17,348 nucleotides of DNA, from the NCBI GenBank assembly GCA_022592435.1, contig JABYQS010000600.1, positions 1-17,348 of the forward strand, given 5' to 3'. The stretch is from Cerioporus squamosus. Its lineage: Eukaryota > Basidiomycota > Agaricomycetes > Polyporales > Polyporaceae. The stretch's first letter is position 1. Each line of letters starts with the position of its first letter. Shown here one piece after another: positions 9,424 to 17,348 of the stretch. The position numbers were made by a program, and so were the translations under genes. The notes beneath the pieces are model-generated. The model searched no databases. It saw only the letters and a list, made by a program, of their open reading frames with translations, and was not told the DNA's origin.

Positions 9424-12016
9424 ATGTCAAAAATCCCCTCGAATATGTCGAACTCGTCTCCGACCAAGTATGCGGTTCGTGAGGCCGAGAACCTCCGTAG
9501 CGCTCTCAAAGTAGTCTCTGCTATCAGTGCTCGGAATGGATCTGATCTACAGGTACGTTGCCCGCGACGTCGTTGGTGACTAAGGCTGACCGCAAGCTCT
9601 GTACCATAGAACATATTCGTGGATAGCAATTTCCCCTTGGAGCTAGCAAGTGTTCTCGTAGACCTCGTTCAAGACGCCGCGACGCTGCACGTTGCGTCTG
9701 CAAGTGGAGGAGGCACGACGAAGGATGTGAGTTGTGCCGCGCTCACTGCTCTCGCGACGGTCGAGCTGACGATTGCGCAGAACGCCGAATACTTCGATGA
9801 ATTGCGTGAGAAGTGCGCGAATTCTCTCCAGAAGGTCATTGCGGATATGGTCACCTTGGAGGACACAGACTCCGACAATGGTCAGAAGAAGGTATGCCCC
9901 CGTGAAATGTGAGGTTTTTTTGCACTGAAGACTTTCTGTTCTAGCTTGTCACAATGAGTGACAACTTCGTCCTGGAACTGGTACAAACCATGTCCAGCAT
10001 CATCGAAGGCAATGCGTCCGCCCTCGAAGCAGCCGATCCTCCAGCGCACGCACCTCCAGTGAGTGATCTCATTCATCGCAACGTGTCTACAGGCTGCTGT
10101 GCGCTCACACAAATGCAGCTGAACATGTCCACACCCCGAATCGTTCAGTACCTGGCTCAGTCGCTGTGTCGGGCCGCGGAATCTCACGTAGCGCGAAACG
10201 GCAACCTCGCATCGTGCAAGGAGGCTGTACGTACTCCAAACACTTTGTCTTTACGTGAAGAGGTGATGCTGACGCAGCATGACACCCATGTCAGCTGCTG
10301 GCCGCGGAAGAGGTTGCGGCGGAAGTACGACGAGAAATGCAGCACGAGCTAGATGAACGAGCTGCAGCCCATCGGTCTTCATTGGAGAAGCTCGAAGCAC
10401 AGGTTGCGCAGGTCACGGCGGAGGGTGTCCGTCAAGCAGCAGAAGCACAGGAGGAGGTCCGGCGGTTAGAAGGCGAACTGCTCTCTCAGAAAGGAGCTCA
10501 TGAAGTCGATGTGAGTTCACGATAGCCCGGGGCTGCAGCGAGCGAATGCGCACTGTGTTACTCTACCCAGATTCGAGAACAGGCCACAAGACATGTCGGT
10601 GCGATGACAGCACTGCAAGTGGAATTTGCGGGGACAAGGCAGCGTCTCGAGCTGGAGCGGTCCAATGCTCTTGAGCAGCAGCGGAAACTCGCAATGCGGG
10701 TAAGATGTGACTTAAGTCAGTGACTAGGTGCAGATTTAATACACCGCATAGTGTGCAGAACTGGAAGGGGAGAAGGACCTACTGGTCCGCAAGCTTCGCG
10801 ATCGGGATAATGAGGTGATCGGCCATCTTCTGATAGCGAACTTCCCCGATATTGACCCCGCTCCTCAGAGAGTTGAAGAAATGGAAGAGGAAGAAGAGGC
10901 GGAGGAGGACGCGGAGTCTCCGACTCAGACAGGTCTCAGAATACGGGTACCGCCACCGCCATCCTCGAGGTGAGGAACTCGCTTTCGTCTTGACCTGATC
11001 TACGACTCATTTGTGGTACGCTTTAGGCAGGTCGCCACTGCTGGAACCAAGCGCGCTCTAGAGCAAACGATGGATGGTTCCAATCCTACGCGAGAATGCG
11101 CTTCGGGAAATCGAGTCGAACGCAAGTCGGACTCGTCTTGCGATGGCGAGACCTCCCTCCTCCCGAGGAGAGGCGCGGACCTCGCGAAGCTTCCCCAAAT
11201 TGTTGCTGACCTGTCCGCAAGTGATGGAACGCCAGAGTTTTTCACGCGGGAGTCGATTGCAACGACGTTGGGAGGCAATGCGAGGTTCAATTCGCATGTG
11301 CAGTAAGTTCATATTCACGCACGCAGGCGTCCTTTTATCTTGGCTCACATCTCGCCGCTAGTATCGCAGAGCCAACACCCCTGTCGTCGAAACATGGCCT
11401 CAGATGGTACTTGTGCGTGACCATGTCCTCCTTTGCGTGGCTGCCCTCCGCCCCCGGAGCACATGGCTTCCTGCATATGGACGTCGACAGGAAGGTGAAG
11501 AACGCCGACGGTAGCGACGCCAACACTATCGAGGATCCGTTACTCCCCCTCTTCGTTGGCATCATAGCCGGCTCTCCAGAGGTCTTCCAATACTACGGGA
11601 TGTACCGCCTCAGTAAAGTGAAAACGCTCAGCATAGAAGAATGGGAGGCGCTACCGTCAAGCGTGAGTGTGGACAGATGCTGCTACGCATGTGACGTACT
11701 CATATGTCCTGACATGCAGGCAAGAACAAACATCGTAGAGAGGAGGTTGCGACAGATGGAGCGGGAATCAAGGAACGCAAAGAGGACTACCTTTTGCCGG
11801 TCGGAGATCCGGGCCAGGTTCGCCAGCGGGGAGTACCACACTCCGTGCAATCGTCTGCAGTGCGTGCAGTTCGACGCAAGTTTCTATAGGGACCTGGTTG
11901 AGGCGCATACGAAAGAGGCTGAGGAAGATGATGAAGCGCACTCCGTGGAGCAGCAGGTCCTATCGTCGGCTTCCAACAAAAGGCGCAGGGTCTCCAGTCG
12001 TGCTGGTACGAAGTAA
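9424..12016 (+). CDS. DUF6697-like coiled-coil protein, array copy 1 (intact)
   Basis: There are eleven exons: 9424-9552, 9610-9726, 9781-9891, 9945-10058, 10119-10226, 10295-10510, 10571-10699, 10752-10969, 11027-11302, 11362-11662 and 11720-12016. The ten introns are 52-68 nt, all GT-AG and in phase, giving 671 residues. Exons 1-5 (residues 1-193, all phase 0) encode short amphipathic helical repeats such as NFPLELASVLVDLVQ and NFVLELVQTMSSIIE. Residues about 194-340 form a coiled coil rich in Glu, Gln, Arg and Ala. An acidic run (VEEMEEEEEAEEDAES) follows. The C-terminal domain, about residues 451-635, carries FFTRESIATTLGGN, PGAHGF, LFVGII, YYGMYR, SIEEWEALP and CNRLQCVQFD. This fits the DUF6697 pattern as I know it. 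The tail has a KRRR nuclear-signal-like cluster. Molecular function is unknown. The start at 9424 is the first in-frame ATG before the conserved ALKVV helix, and a longer N terminus is possible. Confidence 0.85.
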
Positions 12017-12894
12017 AATCCCTGAGTCGCCCTCGTTCCATCGCGTCTCTGCCGTCAGCTATGCGTTCCACGTACTCACAATCGCCTTTCTCTTACATCA
12101 GCTATATATCCCAGTGTTACGGGCATGCTTGACCCGAACTGGGTCAAATTCATGGAATCTCGATTTCAATGCTGTACTATCATATTCAACCTAGTCGATT
12201 GAGTCTCTATCGAGGCGTCGAAGTACTATGTAGGTGGCTTTCCCGCGCAACTTCGTCGCCAGGGCATTTGGGCAGTCGCTGCCTCGCCTCACGAAAAATG
12301 GTGATCTTACCTAACTAGTAGTGGAGGTACGTGCACCCCACAAGTGACATATGGTGCGCATGATTGACCTGACCTCAATTACATGACAGGAACTTGTTGA
12401 TACGTTTGAGGGTTTTCGAATCGGATCATGCCTGGTTGAACATCATGACGGCCCCTCCCGCCGTTAGGCACATTTCAGAATGCCAATATCCGGTTACACG
12501 TTGGCAACCGTCCGCATTTATATTAAAGCAGCTGTCGCTGTGCGGCGAGCCGAAGCCTCAGCTATGTAAGTACAGCAATGTCCGCTGGTCTTCTGTTCGT
12601 CGTGATGCTGATACGCCGTGTTCAGGCTTCCTAGACACGCTCGATAACATTCCGATGCTCTTCGACATTCAATCATCAAGGCTCATCGTTCTACCTGAAG
12701 GGGTCTGCTTTATCGGACGTCAAGGCATGTTCAACCGGACTCTCTGCATGCGGAGTGCGTGTTTGTTCGCTCACGCATGTCTGAAACGTGTCGACGGTCC
12801 AAAGCTTATTCACACCGCGTACATATTGCAGTCGATTTCGTCGCTTCCGAGGGCGATAACCCAGAGTACTACCCCCGTCGATCCTGGTCAGCAG
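12017..12894. other. Spacer between copies 1 and 2
   Basis: This holds the 3' flank of copy 1 and presumably the promoter of copy 2. From 12394 the frame of copy 2's first exon is open without a stop, so the protein could begin earlier than 12895. The translation there (Cys/His/Arg-rich) does not resemble the helical repeats. A short segment at 12610-12642 (TPCSGFLDTL) resembles a segment upstream of copy 3. Confidence 0.4.
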
Positions 12895-15323
12895 ATGTCG
12901 CTGAAGGTGATAGCTGCCCAAGTGTCGGGCCTTCATCGGCTCCTTGTCGCCCATCACGACGAGATCGTGGAGAGCAACCTGCGTTTGGTGGTGAGCTGTA
13001 GTTCCTATCTTTCTGCGTGTTGTTGCTCCCATCCTGCATCGGCTGACTCAGAGCACATCGCAGGACGTTTTCATCCACCCGGAGCTCCTAGTATCCCTAG
13101 TCTCCATTTTACAAGCCCTCGTGGCGGACGGTACACACCTCCAAGGCCTCATCCGGGAAGCCAGCGTACGTGACTATGGTCTAGGGTCTTCATCGATTGC
13201 TAATGGAAGCTTGGATGGCTCAGTATGGCGTACTGACACGGTTTGCGGAGGGCTATGCGAAACAAGGTGTTGAGAACTTCAAAGCGGTCGTCCAAGACGG
13301 AATCCACATGCACACCAATCCCGACCAGGCTAAACAAGTAAATCATCATATGCGAACCCTAGCCTAGTGACCGGCCCTGACTGATTCGACGCACAGTTGT
13401 TCTCGACGAGTAGCAAGTTCAACATGCAGATCTTCAAGAGCCTGTCTGAACTCTTCGCCCTCAATGTCCCCCTGGTCAAGGAGCATCAGATTGACCATTC
13501 GTCGGTGCTGTGTCACGATTCTCACCCCTGCCGCGTTGCCAGAGAACTGATGGTCTCATAGCTGGCAATGTTCACCCCCGCCTTCATCAGTCAAATGGTT
13601 ACTTGTCTTCAGCAGGTCCTGGCATCTTGTATGGAACGTGACTCGGACTCGGACGACGTCTCCCACGATACGATGGTGCGTTCTTGCGTCTCAATCGGTT
13701 AGTTTGTCGGCCATGCATTGTTGCTAATCTGTCTATAGCATGCAGGTGACGCATCTACGGGTGTCAAGCTCGCAAGGGAGGTCGACCAGCGAGGTGACGC
13801 GGCACAGCTTGGATCGTTACGCCAGCTGCAATCTGCCTTGGCGCACGAAAAGGGTATGCGTTCCGCATGCGAGTCGAAGGCAAGTGACGAGAGCATCTCT
13901 GTATATCGACCATATCGTCATAGTGCGCAGATTCAGGCCAAAGAAGCTGAGATACGGATGCTCTTGCAAGAACGGAAGGACCTCGATAAGCAGCACCTGC
14001 AACAGATCAACGAGCAGCGCCAAAGGACGGCCATGGCGAGAGCGCAGGTTAGCTTCGAAGCATCGCGTTCCATCATCTGGCAACTGAACTGCGTTCGTCG
14101 TCTACTAGTATCAAGAGGCTTTGCTTGAGGCGAGCCAGTTGAAAGCGGTGATGGAAGACATGACTCCGTCGGTGCGTGTAGTCGTGGGTCACATCCTGAT
14201 TGGAACATGACGATAATTCTCTTCCTTGCAGGCCGCAACATTTTACGGACCGCATCGCAGTCGTCTTTCCACGGCATCCAGCTCTACGCTCCGCACTCCG
14301 CAGGCAGGTGCCAACGAGTTACCCTCTGCCTCCACGAAGTACGTATGTGAGGCCAAGAGTTGTCAATGCTTCCATTGACTACTTACCATAGAACTGCTAC
14401 GCACATGTCGGGCGAGAAACGCAAGTTCACCGGTGTTGAAATATCGATAGGTCGTGGACAGCCGATCAAGAAGCCGCGGATGGACAGGATGTTGAACATC
14501 CGCGCACACTGTTCTCGCATTCCTCTTCCTCGATCGATGGACAGTATTCCCCAGGTTAATGTCGCTATCTTCTCCGGCGACAAGCTTCCCACCATCTTCA
14601 CGCGGGAGGGACTCCGAACTATTCTGGGAGGCAATCCTAAAAACCACTATGTCACGTAAGATATCAGTCCATTGTTTGATGTCTTCACTAACCGCTGCAA
14701 TAGCGTCGGTCCCAGTGCCACTGCTCTTGCCAAGGAACTGCCAATTAGAACGTACCTTCTCCTCGACGCAGAACAGCACCCATGGCACCCTACTGGCCCC
14801 GGGAAGCATGGGTACTGCTTCATCTCCTCCAGTACGAACAGCTCTTTGTCACTGGCAACCGCAGAAGAGGCCACATTTTCGTTGGAGTTGATCGCACATC
14901 AGGCTTCAACTACGTCGGGAAGTACCGGGCGCAACGGGTCGGCGAGCTATCGGTGAAAGAGTGGGCCGCGCTCCCGGAAAGAGTGGGTAACTTCACACTG
15001 CTTCGTCTGTCCTGACCTGACAAATCGTGTGTTCTAGTTTCACGAGCTTTACGGGAAAAAAGCTCAAGGCTATGGGCCACAGCGACCATACCATAGAAGA
15101 GCTGATCGACCTCTGCAACGTCGGTACACTTCATGTTCCATGCATTCGGCTCGAGTGCATCGAGTTCGATCCAGGGTGCTATGAGAGACTCTCAGACGCT
15201 CACCACACCGTGACGGTCCAAGGGGCTGCCGGTGGGTGCTGCGCGAAGCGTCAGAAGAAGTCTTCGCGGTGCGACCGCCGATATGACTCGGATATCGAGA
15301 CGATTGAGAGCGAGGACGATTGA
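12895..15323 (+). CDS. DUF6697-like coiled-coil protein, array copy 2 (two frame breaks)
   Basis: Exons are 12895-12990, 13064-13165, 13224-13337, 13397-13504, 13562-13675, 13739-13879, 13931-14047, 14109-14171, 14232-14338, 14392-14655, 14704-14982 and 15038-15323. The first five phase-0 exons encode helical repeats aligning one-to-one with copy 1 (for example DVFIHPELLVSLVSIL against NIFVDSNFPLELASVL). A coiled coil follows, then a basic region (GEKRKFTG, IKKPRMDRM) and the DUF6697-like domain (IFTREGLRTILGGN, GPGKHGY, LFVTG, YVGKYR, VKEWAALP, CIRLECIEFD). The domain is readable only across two breaks. Near 14832-14842 the frame shifts between GYCFISS and EQLFVTG. At the A run 15056-15061 one extra A separates FHELYGKK from the conserved C terminus. 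The two shifts compensate. The tail has a KRQKK cluster and ends IESEDD. It is either a recently broken gene or an assembly with two indels. The start at 12895 is uncertain. Confidence 0.7.
13880..13930 (+). other. GC-AG intron in copy 2
   Basis: The coiled-coil frame can only be continued by a 51-nt intron that starts AAG|GCAAGT and ends GTGCGCAG. This is the classic GC-AG class, where the rest of the donor matches consensus exactly. The nearby GTATGC at 13854 would give the wrong phase. Removing the intron joins the coiled-coil exons in phase 0. Its length is divisible by three and it contains no in-frame stop, so retention would also be translatable. Confidence 0.55.
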
Positions 15324-15829
15324 GTAAACGGACTCCAGGAGCTATGTGTACGAACTCGAATGGTTACAAACTTATCTCGATGCCTCTGGCGCCCCGTGCC
15401 CTGGTTTCGTTAAGCGCCTGACCCAGCATGAGTCCGACGTCGACGTTCTGGTACTACGGAAGGAGGTTCCGGCATCGTTGAGTATGCAGCGAAGTAGCAC
15501 AGACAGGAGCGATTGTCATGCGGATCGCCCCGCCCAGGTGGACATCGAGCTTAAGCTTTGGACGTCTGAATCTCTGCGTCGTCACGGTATACAGGCTGCC
15601 AGATCTTCAGATCCGGATGTCATCCTCATCACATAACGAGTCCTCCGAGTCGACTCTGCTACTCTTGCTTCCGGCCATCATCTTGTACCTCCCTCTTGAT
15701 AGCGACCCTGTCTTTCGCCGTTTGGTGCGCAGCCAGACGGCCCGAGTAGGGCTCCATGTAAGTGCCCAAACCTCTCCGAGGGTGATGGTCGGGTCACACC
15801 TCTCGCGCATCCGTCCTTACGCGTACAAC
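15324..15829. other. Spacer between copies 2 and 3
   Basis: About 500 bases with no exon I can defend. The copy 3 start frame is open upstream to 15518. A separate open frame at 15346-15636 includes GAPCPGFVKRL, similar to a segment upstream of copy 2. A consensus GTAAGT at 15759 could be the donor of an untranslated or N-terminal exon, with an acceptor just before 15834 (CATGCAG). Confidence 0.4.
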
Positions 15830-17348
15830 ATGCAGATCCTCCATGCCCCGTCGGTCGTCCAAATGGATCCTTCGTCCACAATGGAACCCGCCCTTCGCGT
15901 CGTCGATCAATTGCGTAGGACATTGCGATTTGCTGCGCAATACTTTGCTGAGCAAGAGCCTGTCTTGCCGGAGGTGGGCTTCTTCTTCCCAGGTGGTTGT
16001 ACGCATTCGCTGTTGCATACTCACAGCCGGCTGCCGCACCAGAATGTTTTCATACGTTCAGGCATCATACAAGATATAGCGGCAACTCTAGCAGATGTGA
16101 AGCGGATGCGCGACGCTTCAGAAGAGCGCCCATATGCCCAAGACGTGAGTCTTGAACAACCCTTTATTCAGTTTGGCTGCGAACGACGGCGCGCCCCTCA
16201 GGACACGATGTTCGACGTGAGGACTTCCGGAGCAAGCACGACAAACATGTGCAGCAATAGTTGAAGACCTGCTAACGGTCCAAACCCGCGGTACGAGGAC
16301 GACTCCGTCAAGCAGACAGAGGTCGGCAGAAAACACTTCGTGGCGCCGGCTTTGCGGACGCTCATAGGTTTCTCTGTTTGGGACTCCTTAGCTCGTCACC
16401 GCGAACCGCACAGTTCGCGCTCGCCTCGGGTGGAGAGCGCTTCCCAAATGATCGACCACAACATGGCAAGGATCAAGTACCCAGGTGCCGGATTCTCCCT
16501 CGGCGTCGTATGTATCTCCGTCACTCCGTCCTTCTGCTATGCGCTGAAGAACTCTCACACAGTTGAACATGAACAGCCCAGATTTCCTCCGGAAGCTCGT
16601 CATGCATGTACGTCAGACGTTGAAGGCGTAATATCGTACAAGATGAGCTGTAACAAGGAGGCGGTACGGACACCGTTATGGGTTTAAGATCACTCACGGA
16701 GCTTACTCTCATCCGGGCCAGTCTGTGTATGTGAAGCAGCTAACAGCACAGATCACGGAAATCGAGGACGCTTCCTCGACCAAGATGCAGAATTACAGAA
16801 AGAGCTCGCAGATTCTCAAGACGAGAACGGAAAGCTCCGAGGCGAGCGCGACCAGCTACGTGTCGAGAGTGAACAGCTCCGCGTCGAGAAAGGACAGCTT
16901 GTTTCGAGAAAGAACAGCTTTGTTTCGAGAACAAATTGCTCCTAGCTGAGCAAGAAGTGGTGAGCAGTGTGGAAGGCCTCTTCACGTCGGAAATGGATCG
17001 CATGGAAGCCGAGCATGCTGGCAAGATGGCGACGTCTCAGGCCGTCATAGATAACTTGACCGCCGACATCAACAGTCAACGAGCGGCGCATGTAACCATG
17101 GTATGAAGGCATGTTTTTGAGCACTCTGCAAACATATACTGATTTGGTACTGTCCCTTGTTGATTACCAGTCTTCTGAGCTGGAAGGATCGGACAAACGA
17201 ACAAGTCACGGGGAGGAAAAGGAGCGAGAAAGGCTTCTATCCTTGGTATGTGTTATCGCCCCGGACTCGGCCAGCTGTTCGCTGCCACTAACGCCCAACC
17301 CGTATAGAACCGTATCTCGAGCGACAGATAGAAGAGCTCAAACGCAAA
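15830..17348 (+). pseudogene. DUF6697-family paralogue, array copy 3 (frame-disrupted, cut by window end)
   Basis: The same exon plan as copies 1 and 2 is visible: 15830-15973 (contains MEPALRVVDQLRRTL, matching the ALKVV helix of copy 1), 16043-16144 (NVFIRSGIIQDIAATLADV), 16202-16277, 16316-16507, 16563-16663 (LNMNSPDFLRKLVMHVRQTL against LNMSTPRIVQYLAQSLCRAA), 16740-17100 (coiled coil), 17171-17245 and 17308 onward. Exons that must be phase 0 at both ends have lengths of 76, 101 and 361 bases instead of multiples of three. Inside each, the homologous frame jumps: two losses in 16202-16277, one near 16630, and two in 16740-17100 (near 16780 and at 16901). The C-terminal domain would lie beyond the window. 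It is either a pseudogene or a stretch with uncorrected single-base deletions. Confidence 0.65.
16823..16947 (+). repeat. 21-bp tandem repeat encoding coiled-coil heptads
   Basis: Six consecutive units start with GAG at 16823, 16844, 16865, 16886, 16906 and 16927. The units encode ENGKLRG, ERDQLRV, ESEQLRV, EKGQL.., EKEQLCF and ENKLLLA, one heptad each. Every unit is 21 bases except the fourth (16886-16905), which is 20. Unit 5 reads CAGCTTTG where unit 4 has CAGCTTG, so one T is missing and the frame breaks there. Confidence 0.75.

Noticed and set aside
12394..12894. Extending copy 2 to the ATG at 12394
   Set aside because: The added sequence does not resemble the N termini of copies 1 and 3, and it is Cys/His/Arg-rich unlike the helical repeats. 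ATG 12895 sits at the point equivalent to the conserved helix.
13854..13930. GTATGC donor at 13854 for the copy 2 intron
   Set aside because: It would leave one base before the intron while the next exon must start in phase 0, giving a stop within a few codons. The GC donor at 13880 keeps the coiled coil in frame.
1..17348. Search for transposon ends, reverse transcriptase or transposase motifs, tRNA and rRNA genes
   Set aside because: None seen by eye on either strand. Weak or degenerate elements could be missed without a database search.

Overview
The window looks like nuclear DNA of a filamentous basidiomycete, most likely an Agaricomycete. Three things point there. The DNA is moderately GC-rich. 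The clear genes are cut into many small exons by introns of about 45-115 bases with GTRNGT...YAG borders. The largest block encodes proteins with a C-terminal domain that I recognise as DUF6697-like, a family I know only from basidiomycetes. I saw no tRNA, rRNA, CRISPR array or intact transposon. All gene models come from reading exons, splice sites and phases by eye.

Left part (1-5.8 kb): a possible minus-strand exon pair lies at the left edge. A TATA box (1185-1190) and pyrimidine-rich leader precede a convincing plus-strand first exon at 1374. A tentative multi-exon plus-strand gene follows (about 2560-5721). This is the weakest part of the annotation.

Middle (5.8-9.4 kb): a well-resolved six-exon minus-strand gene (6847-7789) encodes a 178-residue membrane protein resembling the EXPERA/emopamil-binding fold. 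About 1.6 kb of mostly unassigned DNA separates it from the next gene, which is divergent.

Right part (9.4-17.3 kb): this is the most interesting region, a head-to-tail array of three paralogues on the plus strand. Copy 1 (9424-12016, 11 exons, 671 residues) is intact. Copy 2 (12895-15323) is complete but has two reading-frame breaks near its 3' end. Copy 3 (15830 to the window end) has at least four single-base losses. Where the parts are present they share one plan: phase-0 exons each encoding one helical repeat of about 34-39 residues, then a coiled coil, a basic or acidic linker, and the DUF6697-like domain. Copy 3 is cut off before its domain. The proteins are probably nuclear or scaffold-like, but their role is unknown. 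The array looks like a local family expansion in which one copy stays clean while the others are decaying, unless the indels are assembly errors.
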